A DNA stretch of 64,000 bases from Variovorax sp. J22G73. Lineage in GTDB: Bacteria > Pseudomonadota > Gammaproteobacteria > Burkholderiales > Burkholderiaceae_C. Position numbers and translations under genes: made by a program. This document shows positions 31,536 through 39,817 of this stretch, in pieces (the first letter of the stretch is position 1; each line of letters opens with the position of its first letter). The notes beneath the pieces are model-generated. The model did no database searches, was not told the DNA's origin, and saw only the letters and a program-made list of their open reading frames with translations. The stretch is from contig NZ_JASZYK010000016.1 of NCBI RefSeq assembly GCF_030317035.1, positions 1 through 64,000 of the forward strand. The letters run 5' to 3'.

Positions 31536-34500
31536 GCGCCTTCGGTCAGTGCGTGGAGTTCGGCCGCGCGTTGCGATTGGCTGGCCGGGCGGTGGTCGCG
31601 CGCCAGCAGCGTGTACATGGTGGGCAGCACGAACAGCGTGAACAGCGTGCCCACCAGCATGCCGACCACGATCACCAGGCCGATGCTGAAGCGGCTGTTG
31701 GCACCCGCGCCGCTGGCGAACAGCAGCGGCACCAGGCCCATCACCATCGCGGCCGTGGTCATCAGGATGGGGCGCAGCCGGATGCGCGCGGCCTCTTCGA
31801 TCGAGGCGCGGCGGTCGAGTCCCTTGTGCATCTGGATCTCGTTGGCGAACTCCACCATCAATATGCCGTGCTTGCTGATGAGCCCGATGAGCGTCACCAG
31901 CCCGATCTGCGTGTAGATGTTGATGGTGCCGAAGCCCAGCGCCAGCGGCACCAGCGCGCCGCAGATCGACATCGGCACGCTGATCAGGATGATCAGCGGG
32001 TCGCGCAGGCTCTCGTACTGCGCCGCCAGCACCAGGTAGATCACCACGATGGCGAACACGAAGGCCATCACCAGCGCCGAGCCCTCCTGCGTGAACTGCC
32101 GCGCATCCGATTGCCAGTCGTAGCTGAAGCCGGCGGGCAGCTTCTTCGCCTCGTCGCTCAGGAAGGCCACCGCGTCGCCCATGGTCACGCCCGGCATCGG
32201 AATGGCCTGGAAGGTCGATGCGTTGAGCTGGTTGAACTGCGTGAGCTTGTTGGGCCCCACGCTGGTCGACAGCTGCACCAGGTTGGCCAGCGGCACGCTC
32301 TGGCCGCTGGCGCTCTTCACGAAGTAGCGCGCCAGCGCCTCGGCCGTCAGGCGCTGCTCGCGCGGCGACTGCGGAATCACGTCGTAAGAGCGGCCGTCCA
32401 TGCCGAAGCGGTTGACGTAGTTCTCGCCCACCAGCACGGCCAGCGTGTCGCCAATGGCCTTCATGGTCACGCCCATGCTGTTGGCCTTGGCACGGTCCAC
32501 GCGGATCTCGACCGTGGGGTTGTTGAACTCCAGGTCGCTGTCGACCACGGCGAACTTGCCGCTGTCGCGCGCCGCCTTCTTCAGCGTTTCCATCGCCTCG
32601 AACACGCTGGCGTGGTCGCCCGCGCTGCGGATCACCATCTGCACCGGAAGCCCGCCGGTCGAGCCCGGCAGCGAGGGGAGCTGAAAGGCGAACACGCTGC
32701 TGCCTTCCACGTCGTTCATGCGGCCCTGCGTGTCGCCCTGGATCTGGTCGGCGTTGCGCTGGCGGTCTTTCCAGTCGGAGAGCTGCACGCCGCCGATGCT
32801 GTTGGCCACGCCGTCGGAGCCGTTGATGAGCCAGCGCCCGGTGTTCTCGGGCAGTGCGGCGAACACCTCGTCCCACTTCTTGCCGAACTTCTCCACGTAG
32901 TCGATGTTGGCGTGCTGCGGCGACTTGATGGCCGTGAGCACCATGGCCTGGTCTTCGCCTGGCGCCAGCTCGCGCTGAGCCGCGTTGTACAGGAAGGGCA
33001 GGCTCGCCAGCACCACGGCCGCGAACACGCCCGTCACCCAGCGGTGGCGCAGCGACACGTCGAGCAGCCGGCCATAGCCCGTCGACAGGCGGTGGAAGAA
33101 AGCCTCCGCCGCGCGCGCCATGCGGCTGCCGGTGGCGTCCCGCGGCAGCAGGAACGAACTCATCACCGGCGACAGCGTGAGCGCGATCACGCCCGACACC
33201 ACCACCGCGCCGGCCAACGTGAAGGCGAACTCCTTGAAGAGCGAGCCCGTGAGCCCGCCCATGAGTCCGATGGGCGCGTACACCGCGGCCAGCGTGAGCG
33301 TCATCGCGATCACCGGGCCCGCCACTTCGCGCGCGCCGATCAACGCGGCCTGCACGCGCGACTTGCCCTCCTCGATGTGGCGGTGCACGTTCTCCACCAC
33401 CACGATGGCGTCGTCCACCACCAAGCCGATGGCCAGCACCATCGCCAGCAAGGTCAGCAGGTTGATGCTGAAGCCGAACAGCAGCATCAGCGCCGCGGCG
33501 CCCAGCATCGACAGCGGAATGGTCACCACCGGAATGAGCACCGCGCGCAGCGAGCCCAGGCACAGGAAGATCACCAGCACCACGATGGCGATGGCCTCCA
33601 GCAGCGTCTTCTGCACCTCGTCGATCGACGCCTCGATGAAGCGCGCCAGCTCGAAGGGCAGCTGCACCTCCACGCCCGGCGGCAGGTTCTGCTTGATGCC
33701 GGGCAGCAGGTTGCGAATGCGCTTCACGATCACCAGCGGGTTGCCGTTGGGCGCGGCCTGCAGGCCGAGGTAGATGGCGGGCACGCCGTCCATGGTGGCG
33801 CTGCTGTCGGCGCTGGCGGCGCCCAGCTCCACCGTGGCCACGTCGCCCAGGCGCACCAGGGCTTCACCGTCGCGCTTGACGACCATGTCGCGGAACTCCG
33901 CCACGTTCACCAGGTCGGTGTTCACGCGAATGTTCGACACCACGTACAGCCCCTTCACCTGCCCCGGCGCGGCCTGCACGTTGTTCTGGCGCAGCGCGTC
34001 GGCCAGCTCGCCGGCCGAGATGCCGCGCGCGGCCATGCGGTTGGGGTCCAGCCACACGCGCATCGCCAGCGTCTGCCCGCCCGACACCTCCACGCCCGAC
34101 ACGCCCGTGATGGACGCGAACTGCGGCTGCACCACGCGCGACAGGTAGTCGGTGAGGGCGGGCATCGGCATCGTCTTGCTCGAGAAGCCCACGTAGGCCA
34201 CGGCCGTGGCCTCGCCCGACGACTTCAGGATGACCGGGTCGAAGGCCTCGGCCGGCAGCCGGTACTTCACCTGGCTGACCTGCGCCATCGCCTGCGTGAG
34301 CGCCTGGTTGGCGTTGGCGTTGAGCTTCATGCGCACGCTGATCACGCTGCGCCCCAGCGTGGAAGACGACGACAGGTAGTCGACGTTCTCGATGGTCGCC
34401 ACCGCCTGCGCGATGGGCTGCGTGACAAAGCCCTGCATCAGCTCCGGCGAGGCGCCCGGGTACTGCGTGGTGATGGTGAGCGTGGTGCTTTCGGTGAGCG

Positions 34501-34612
34501 GGTACTGGCGCACCGGCAGGTCGCCCAGCGCACGCGCGCCCAGCAGCAGGATGAGCGTGCTCACCACGAGCGCCAGCACGGGCCGGCGCACGAAGAGGTC
34601 GGTGAACTTCAT
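31532..34612 (-). CDS. RND multidrug efflux permease (HAE1/AcrB-like)
   Basis: 1026-aa inner-membrane proton antiporter. FVRRPVLALVVSTLILLLG starts TM1. Motif A-D RND signatures are present: ATIENVDYLSSSS, TM4 with LAIGLVVDDAIVVVENVHRHIEEGK (the Asp-Asp proton relay) and the C-terminal half repeat LIGLISKHGILMVEFANEIQ with the TM10 Lys counterpart. ISVPMSICGALVPLALGF is also typical. Length fits MexB/MdtB relatives. It overlaps the membrane-fusion gene by 4 nt on one side and the outer-membrane factor on the other. Export of drugs, solvents or phenolics is likely. Confidence 0.96.
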   Translation of the reverse strand: MKFTDLFVRRPVLALVVSTLILLLGARALGDLPVRQYPLTESTTLTITTQYPGASPELMQGFVTQPIAQAVATIENVDYLSSSSTLGRSVISVRMKLNANANQALTQAMAQVSQVKYRLPAEAFDPVILKSSGEATAVAYVGFSSKTMPMPALTDYLSRVVQPQFASITGVSGVEVSGGQTLAMRVWLDPNRMAARGISAGELADALRQNNVQAAPGQVKGLYVVSNIRVNTDLVNVAEFRDMVVKRDGEALVRLGDVATVELGAASADSSATMDGVPAIYLGLQAAPNGNPLVIVKRIRNLLPGIKQNLPPGVEVQLPFELARFIEASIDEVQKTLLEAIAIVVLVIFLCLGSLRAVLIPVVTIPLSMLGAAALMLLFGFSINLLTLLAMVLAIGLVVDDAIVVVENVHRHIEEGKSRVQAALIGAREVAGPVIAMTLTLAAVYAPIGLMGGLTGSLFKEFAFTLAGAVVVSGVIALTLSPVMSSFLLPRDATGSRMARAAEAFFHRLSTGYGRLLDVSLRHRWVTGVFAAVVLASLPFLYNAAQRELAPGEDQAMVLTAIKSPQHANIDYVEKFGKKWDEVFAALPENTGRWLINGSDGVANSIGGVQLSDWKDRQRNADQIQGDTQGRMNDVEGSSVFAFQLPSLPGSTGGLPVQMVIRSAGDHASVFEAMETLKKAARDSGKFAVVDSDLEFNNPTVEIRVDRAKANSMGVTMKAIGDTLAVLVGENYVNRFGMDGRSYDVIPQSPREQRLTAEALARYFVKSASGQSVPLANLVQLSTSVGPNKLTQFNQLNASTFQAIPMPGVTMGDAVAFLSDEAKKLPAGFSYDWQSDARQFTQEGSALVMAFVFAIVVIYLVLAAQYESLRDPLIILISVPMSICGALVPLALGFGTINIYTQIGLVTLIGLISKHGILMVEFANEIQMHKGLDRRASIEEAARIRLRPILMTTAAMVMGLVPLLFASGAGANSRFSIGLVIVVGMLVGTLFTLFVLPTMYTLLARDHRPASQSQRAAELHALTEGA

Positions 34613-35715
34613 GACCGGGGCTCCTGCAGCGCCAGCGTGTCCTTCTCGGTCGGCGCCACGGCGGCGCCGGTGTACAGCCGCAGCTGGCCCGAGGTGACGA
34701 CCTTGTCGCCGGGCGCGAGGCCCTTCTCGATGACCACGTGGCCGTCCTGCCGGTCGCCGGCCTTCACGAACACCTGCTGCGCGGTGTAGCCCTCGCCCTT
34801 CTCGGCGGCGCGCACCACGAACACCGAGTCGCCGTGCGTGCTGTAGGTGAGCGCGGTCTCGGGCACGGTGATGGCGTCGGCGCGCGCGGGCAGCGCCACC
34901 TTTCCGTTGACGAACATGCCGGGCGTGAGCGCGCCGTCGGCGTTGTCCACCGTGGCCTGCAGGCGCACGGTGCGCGTGTCGGTGCCGATCTGCGGCTCGA
35001 TGGTGCTCAGCCGGGCCTGGAACACGCGCCCCGGGTACGCGTCGACCGAGAGCGCCACCTGCTGGTTGCGCTTGAGCACGGGCAGCGCGGTCTCGGGCAG
35101 CGTGAGGTTGGCGAACAGCGTGCGGGCGTCGGTGAGCGACACCAGCGCATCGCCCGCGCGCACGAACTGCCCGAGGTTGACGCGGCGAATGCCCAGCACG
35201 CCGTCGAACGGCGCCTTGACCTGCTTCTGCTCGCGCATCGCCTGCGCGCGCTTCAGCTCGCCGCTGGCCTGGTCGAAGGCGGCCTGCGCCTGTTCGAGCT
35301 GCTCCTGCGTGGCGGCCTGCTGCGGCAGCAGGCGGCGCGTGCGCTCCAGCAGCGCGCGGGCATTGGCGCGCTGCGCGGTGAGGCGCTCGAGGTCGCCTTG
35401 CTCGGGCGCGTCGTTCAGCTGCACCAGCAATTGGCCGGCGCGCACTTCGCCGCCGGGCGTGAAGAGGATCTTCGCGACGCGCCCTTCCACCTCGGCCGGC
35501 ACCTCGACCTGGCGGTTGGCCTCCAGCGTGCCGATGCCGCTCAGGAAGCGCGCCACCTCGGTCTTCTTCGCGGCGGCCACCGCCACCTTGGCCGGCGGCA
35601 TGCCGCCGCCCTGCGCATGGGCTGGCGCGGGCTTCGCGACAAGCCCATAGCCGGCGCCTCCTACCACCACGGTCGCAAGGCCGGCACCCAGCCACGCCCT
35701 TGATTGCTTGTTCAT
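34609..35715 (-). CDS. RND periplasmic adaptor (membrane fusion protein)
   Basis: 368 aa. A single N-terminal anchor or signal (WLGAGLATVVVGGAGYGLV) precedes a lipoyl/barrel-sandwich domain (VEVPAEVEGRVAKILFTPGGEVRAGQLLVQL), a coiled-coil hairpin (~95-150, Ala/Gln/Leu-rich) and beta-barrel and proximal domains. It is an MdtA/MexA-type adaptor joining the inner and outer membrane parts. ATG 35715 begins the anchor. The start of the operon is preceded by the AT-rich dyad at 35726-35757. Confidence 0.94.
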   Translation of the reverse strand: MNKQSRAWLGAGLATVVVGGAGYGLVAKPAPAHAQGGGMPPAKVAVAAAKKTEVARFLSGIGTLEANRQVEVPAEVEGRVAKILFTPGGEVRAGQLLVQLNDAPEQGDLERLTAQRANARALLERTRRLLPQQAATQEQLEQAQAAFDQASGELKRAQAMREQKQVKAPFDGVLGIRRVNLGQFVRAGDALVSLTDARTLFANLTLPETALPVLKRNQQVALSVDAYPGRVFQARLSTIEPQIGTDTRTVRLQATVDNADGALTPGMFVNGKVALPARADAITVPETALTYSTHGDSVFVVRAAEKGEGYTAQQVFVKAGDRQDGHVVIEKGLAPGDKVVTSGQLRLYTGAAVAPTEKDTLALQEPRS

Positions 35716-35725
35716 ACGACGTCCA

Positions 35726-35757
35726 TTATTAATCAAAGAAAGTGCTTTGATTATTAA
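35726..35757. promoter_or_regulatory. AT-rich dyad upstream of the RND operon
   Basis: TAATCAAAG (35730-35738) and CTTTGATTA (35745-35753) are perfect arms around a 6-nt centre; three further pairs outside a single mismatch extend it to 35726-35757. It sits 11 bp upstream of the adaptor's ATG in an otherwise GC-rich region, so it is probably the operator of the pump, bound by the upstream LysR protein or an unlinked repressor. Confidence 0.6.
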
Positions 35758-35812
35758 AGGGCGCCCGGTGGCCTGTCGAGGACGGCGTGGCAATGGCCGT
35801 CATAGCCGAGGG

Positions 35813-36721
35813 CTATCCGTGCGGCGCGGGTCCCTGGCGGTACTGCTCGGCCATGAAATCGACAAAGGCACGCACCGCCGGCGGCACGTGCCGCGTGCGC
35901 GGGTACAGCGCCGCGTACGTGCGCTGCCCGAGCGTGACCTGCGGCAGCACGCGCACCAGCGCGCCCGCGTGCAGGTCGGCGCGCACCGTGTGCCATGTGA
36001 AGGCCGCGATGCCGCTGCCGCACCGGGCCGCCGCGTACAGCGCGGTGACGGTGTCGCAGGCGAAACGCGCGCCGGGCCTGAACGCCTGCTGTCCGCCGCC
36101 TTGCAGGTGCAGCGTCCAGTGCGCGGGGCTCTCGGGCCCGTTGTGCTGCAGGCACTGGTGGTGCGCCAGGTCTTCCGGGGTGCGGGGCAGGCCGTGCGCC
36201 ACGAGGTAGCGCGGCGCCGCGACCAGCACCATGTCGGAGACCGCGAGCGTGCGCGCCATGAGCGAGGTGTCTTCCAGCCCGGCGCTGATGCGCAGCGCCA
36301 CGTCGATGCCTTCGGCCACCAGCCGGGTGAAGCGGTCGGTGCTCGTCACCTCCAGCCGCAGGCCGGCGTGCCGCGCCTGGAAAGCCGGCAGCCACTCGGG
36401 CAGGTCGAGCGTGGCGATGGCCAGCGGCATGCTCACCTTCAGCGTGCCGGTGGGCGCGGTGGCGTTCGAGGCCACGTCGGCATGCGCCGCGTCGAGCCGC
36501 GAAAGAATGTCGGCGCAGGCCGCCAGGTAGCGCTGCCCCGCCTCGGTCAGCGTGATGCCGCGCGTGTCGCGCCGCACCAGCTGCGCGCCCAGCGAGGTCT
36601 CCAGTGCCTGCAATTGGCGCGACAGGCTGGAATGCGTGGTGCCCAGCGACTGCGCCGCCGCCGACAGGCTGCTGGCCTGCGCGATGCGTTGAAAGGCGCG
36701 CATCGCCTTGAGCTGGTCCAT
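35813..36721 (-). CDS. LysR-family transcriptional regulator
   Basis: 302 aa. N-terminal HTH (RAFQRIAQASSLSAAAQSLGTTHSSLSRQLQALE) and a periplasmic-binding-like effector domain (GTLKVSMPLAIATLDLPEWLPAFQARHAGLRLEV..., DVALRI). It is in the CrgA/AaeR-like branch of LysR. It lies upstream of and co-oriented with the RND operon, 97 bp before it, rather than divergent, so pump control is likely but not shown. The isochorismatase-like pseudogene is on its other side. Confidence 0.9.
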   Translation of the reverse strand: MDQLKAMRAFQRIAQASSLSAAAQSLGTTHSSLSRQLQALETSLGAQLVRRDTRGITLTEAGQRYLAACADILSRLDAAHADVASNATAPTGTLKVSMPLAIATLDLPEWLPAFQARHAGLRLEVTSTDRFTRLVAEGIDVALRISAGLEDTSLMARTLAVSDMVLVAAPRYLVAHGLPRTPEDLAHHQCLQHNGPESPAHWTLHLQGGGQQAFRPGARFACDTVTALYAAARCGSGIAAFTWHTVRADLHAGALVRVLPQVTLGQRTYAALYPRTRHVPPAVRAFVDFMAEQYRQGPAPHG

Positions 36722-36760
36722 GCGCCGCCCTCCCGCGGTAATTTCAGAAGCCCGGCATTT

Positions 36761-37504
36761 TCAGGCAAGCGGCAGCGCGACGACCTGCGCGGTGCTCAGC
36801 ACGTCGCCGAAGGTGTCCTCGATCTCGGCCAGCGCCGCGCGGTGCAATTGGTCGTGCGGCACCGTGTCGCCGTTCTCCCGGCGAATGGAGCGGGTGGCCG
36901 TGGCGTCCGAGGCCACCACCACCTCGAAGCCCTGCGCCGCCGCGTCGCGCGCGGCGCCGGCCACGCAGGCGTGGGTCATGAGCCCGGCAATGACCAGCGC
37001 CTGCGCGCCGGCCTTGCGCAGCTGCTGCGCGATGTCGGTGCTCGCGAAGACGCTCACGCTGGTCTTCTGCACGAGGGTGTCGCGCGGGCGCGGCTGCATG
37101 TCGGCGTGGAAGGCGAAGGCCTCGCTGCCCTGCGCGAAGGTCGCGGCATCGGCCGGTGCCACGTGTTGGATCTAGAACACCGGCAGCGCATGCCGGTCGG
37201 CCCAGTCGAGCAGGCGCCGGGCGTGGGCCATGGCGGCCGGTGCGTCGGCGATGGGCATGCGGCCGGTGAAGTACTCGTTCTGGAAATCGATGACGAGCAG
37301 CGCGGTGCCCTTGGCCGGCAACTGCTGGCGGGCGCGCACGCCCGACATGGCGCGGATCGTGGGGGTCGGGGTGGAAGCGGAGCCCGTTGCTGAAGCCGTT
37401 GCCGAAGCCGTTGCCGAAGCCGTGCGGCCGACGACCCCGGCGACGCCGGCCGCGAGAGGCCATGCCAGCGTGCCCATGAGGCCGCGGCGCGAGAGAGTGA
37501 ACAT
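36761..37504 (-). pseudogene. Tat-exported isochorismatase-like cysteine hydrolase with in-frame amber
   Basis: A 247-codon frame interrupted only by TAG at 37172-37174 (codon 111). Before it: a Tat signal (SRRGLMGTLAWPLAAG) and VIDFQNEYF with catalytic Asp73. After it in the same frame: Lys147 and the nucleophile Cys180 in LMTHACVAGAARDA. The broken stretch reads ALPVF-stop-IQHVAPAD. Relatives commonly have Tyr there, so a single TAC or TAT to TAG change would explain it. All catalytic residues are intact, so this is a recent nonsense mutation, a sequencing error, or a readthrough case. A 12-bp repeat codes an Ala-Thr-Ser spacer after the signal. Confidence 0.85.
37386..37421. repeat. Three 12-bp tandem units after the Tat signal
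   Basis: Units of GTTGCYGAAGCC at 37386, 37398 and 37410 encode an Ala-Ser-Ala-Thr spacer, in frame, just after the signal peptide of the cysteine hydrolase. Confidence 0.8.
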
Positions 37505-37648
37505 GGTGGGTTCCTTGAAGACGGAGGTTGGTCGAAAGCGACGCAGCAAAGTCTAGGAACGGCACCAGCCCGCGCACAGGGTCGCGCGGCGACAACTGCT
37601 GTGCGTGCCGCGCACGGCACGGGGTGTCGGGGGTGCCCGAGGCGCGGC

Positions 37649-37701
37649 GTTTTTACGCTTTCTTTATACGGCTCCGCCGACTCTGTTCCCCGTTTTTACG
37701 C
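37649..37701 (+). promoter_or_regulatory. T-rich repeats upstream of kdp, candidate KdpE sites
   Basis: GTTTTTACGC occurs twice (37649-37658 and 37692-37701), and a related TTTATACGG is at 37663-37671. T-rich TTTATAC/TTTACAC sequences are the known kind of KdpE site upstream of kdpFABC in E. coli. They lie 50-100 bp before the first kdp-region ATG. Confidence 0.5.
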
Positions 37702-37749
37702 ACCGCTGCCGAGACTGGAGGCCTTGTGTTTCGCTCCAGGAGCAATTGA

Positions 37750-37902
37750 ATGGACATCGTCTGGATGGGCGCCTTGCTGGCGCTGTGGGCCGTGGTGGGG
37801 GCCATGGTGGTCGGGCTGGACAAGCTCGACGCGCCGAAGAACCCATCGAAGGCGTCGAACGCCTTGAAGGCGCCCGGCGCCGTCGACGGAGCCGCATCGT
37901 GA
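37750..37902 (+). CDS. 50-aa single-pass membrane protein before kdpF
   Basis: The frame MDIVWMGALLALWAVVGAMV... has one hydrophobic helix (~4-23), then a Lys/Asp/Pro-rich tail ending AVDGAAS. CAGGAG lies about 6 nt before ATG 37750. Its TGA overlaps the GTG of kdpF (GTGA, 37899-37902), the coupling pattern of real operon genes. It is larger than KdpF and is not KdpF, which follows. I do not know a described homologue. A second small KdpFABC subunit or a leader for coupling are possibilities. Confidence 0.6.
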   Translation: MDIVWMGALLALWAVVGAMVVGLDKLDAPKNPSKASNALKAPGAVDGAAS

Positions 37903-37997
37903 TCGGCCTCGAAGTGCTGTACGGCTTCGGCGCCCTGATTGCCGTGATCCTCTTCGCCTACCTCGTGTTCGCGCTGATCTGCGCGGAGGAGTTCTGA
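37899..37997 (+). CDS. kdpF: Potassium-transporting ATPase small subunit KdpF
   Basis: 32 aa starting at GTG: MIGLEVLYGFGALIAVILF then AYLVFALICAEEF. One transmembrane helix and the end AEEF match the KdpF pattern (about 29 aa, ...ALINAEAF in E. coli). It stabilises the KdpFABC complex in the inner membrane. GTG overlaps the preceding small ORF by 4 nt, and the GAGGAG inside its last codons is the Shine-Dalgarno of kdpA, whose ATG follows its TGA by one nt. Confidence 0.88.
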   Translation: MIGLEVLYGFGALIAVILFAYLVFALICAEEF

Positions 37998-37998
37998 C

Positions 37999-39807
37999 AT
38001 GACCGCCTCCGCCTGGGGCCTGCTGGCCCTTTTCTTCGCGGTGCTGGGCGTGCTCGCCTGGCCCGTCGGCAAGTTCCTTGCCGCGATGTGCAACGAGCGC
38101 CTGCCGCGCTGGATGCAGCGCGTCGAGGCGCCGCTGTACAAGCTCGCGGGCACCCGGCCCGAGCAGTCGATGCACTGGCTGCGCTACGCGTTCGCGCTGC
38201 TGGCCTTCAACGCCATCGGCGCTGTCTTTCTCTATGCGCTGCAACGCGTGCAGGGCTGGCTGCCGCTGAACCCCGCGGGCATGACGGCGGTGTCCAGCGA
38301 CTCGGCCTTCAACACCGCCGTGAGCTTCGTGGCCAACACCAACTGGCAGGGCTACGCCGGCGAGTCGACCATGAGCTACCTCACGCAGATGCTCGGGCTC
38401 TCGGTGCAGAACTTTCTGTCGGCCGCCACCGGCATCGCCGTGGCGTTCGCGCTGGTGCGCGGCTTCGCGCGGCGCGGGGAAGGCGGCGAAGGCAAGGGCC
38501 TGGTCGGCAACTTCTGGGCCGACGTGACGCGCATCACGCTGTGGGTGCTGCTGCCCATCTCGTTCGTGCTCGCCATGGTCTTCGCGGGCCAGGGCGTGAT
38601 CCAGAACTTCGACGGCTACAAGACCGTGAACACGCTGGAGACCACCGCCTTCCAGCAGCCGAAGAACGGCCCCGATGGCCAGCCGCTGAAGGACGACAAG
38701 GGCCAGCCGGTGATGGAAGACGCCACCACCGCCACGCAGACGCTCGCCATGGGGCCGGTCGCTTCGCAAGAGGCCATCAAGATGCTGGGCACCAACGGCG
38801 GCGGCTTCTTCAACGCCAACTCGGCGCACCCTTACGAGAACCCGACGGCGCTGGTGAACCTGCTGCAGATGATCGCGATCTTCCTGATCCCGGCGGCGCT
38901 GTGCTTCACCTTCGGCCGCGTGGTGGGCGACATGCGCCAGGGCTGGGCCGTGCTGGCCGCCATGACGGTGATGTTCGTCATTGCCGTGATGGTCATCACG
39001 CCCGCCGAGCAGGCCGGCAACCCGCTGCTCGCGTCGCTGGGCGTCGACCAGGTGGCCAGCGCGCTGCAGTCCGGCGGCAACATGGAAGGCAAGGAGCTGC
39101 GCTTCGGCATCGACGCATCGACCCTGTTCGCCGCGGTGACCACCGCCGCCTCGTGCGGCGCGGTCAACCTCATGCACGACTCGCTCACGCCGCTGGGCGG
39201 CATGGTGCCCATCGTGCTGATGCAGCTCGGGGAGGTGGTGTTCGGCGGCGTGGGCTCGGGCCTGTACGGCATGCTGATCTTCGCGATGCTCGCGGTGTTC
39301 ATCGCCGGCCTGATGATCGGGCGCACGCCCGAGTACCTCGGCAAGAAGATCGAGGTGTGCGAGATGAAGCTGATCTCCATCGCCATCCTGGTCACGCCCA
39401 TCCTGGTGCTGGCGGGCACGGCGGTGGCGGTGGTCGCGGGCGCGGGCAAGGCCGGCATAGCGAACCCGGGCGCGCACGGCTTCTCCGAAATTCTGTACGC
39501 GCTGACCTCGGCCGCCAACAACAACGGCAGCGCCTTCGCGGGCCTGTCGGCCAACACGCCCTTCTACAACGGCCTGCTCGGGCTGGCCATGTGGCTGGGC
39601 CGCTTCGCGATGATCGTGCCGGTGCTGGCCATTGCCGGCTCGCTCGCGGCCAAGAAGCGCCTGCCCGTCACCGGCGGCACGCTGCCCACGCACGGCCCGC
39701 TGTTCGTCTCGTTGCTGATCGGCACGGTGCTGCTGGTCGGCTTGCTCAACTATGTGCCGGCGCTGGCCCTGGGCCCGATCGTCGAGCACCTGGTGCTCTG
39801 GAAGTAA
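37999..39807 (+). CDS. kdpA: Potassium-transporting ATPase subunit KdpA
   Basis: 602-aa inner-membrane K+-channel-like subunit with about ten TM segments. Selectivity-type loops TAVSFVANTNWQGY, LGTNGGGFFNANSAHPYENPT and TTAASCGAVNLMHDSLTPLGG and NNNGSAF are present, as in the four M1-P-M2 repeats. Length is close to the usual 557-600. GGAGG Shine-Dalgarno lies at the end of kdpF. It pairs with KdpB, the next gene 10 bp on. Confidence 0.98.
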   Translation: MTASAWGLLALFFAVLGVLAWPVGKFLAAMCNERLPRWMQRVEAPLYKLAGTRPEQSMHWLRYAFALLAFNAIGAVFLYALQRVQGWLPLNPAGMTAVSSDSAFNTAVSFVANTNWQGYAGESTMSYLTQMLGLSVQNFLSAATGIAVAFALVRGFARRGEGGEGKGLVGNFWADVTRITLWVLLPISFVLAMVFAGQGVIQNFDGYKTVNTLETTAFQQPKNGPDGQPLKDDKGQPVMEDATTATQTLAMGPVASQEAIKMLGTNGGGFFNANSAHPYENPTALVNLLQMIAIFLIPAALCFTFGRVVGDMRQGWAVLAAMTVMFVIAVMVITPAEQAGNPLLASLGVDQVASALQSGGNMEGKELRFGIDASTLFAAVTTAASCGAVNLMHDSLTPLGGMVPIVLMQLGEVVFGGVGSGLYGMLIFAMLAVFIAGLMIGRTPEYLGKKIEVCEMKLISIAILVTPILVLAGTAVAVVAGAGKAGIANPGAHGFSEILYALTSAANNNGSAFAGLSANTPFYNGLLGLAMWLGRFAMIVPVLAIAGSLAAKKRLPVTGGTLPTHGPLFVSLLIGTVLLVGLLNYVPALALGPIVEHLVLWK

Positions 39808-39817
39808 GGAGCCCGTC

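Noticed and set aside
31493..34789. A 1098-codon open frame on the plus strand across the RND genes
   Set aside because: His/Arg/Gln-rich translation with no domain, antisense to the RND permease.
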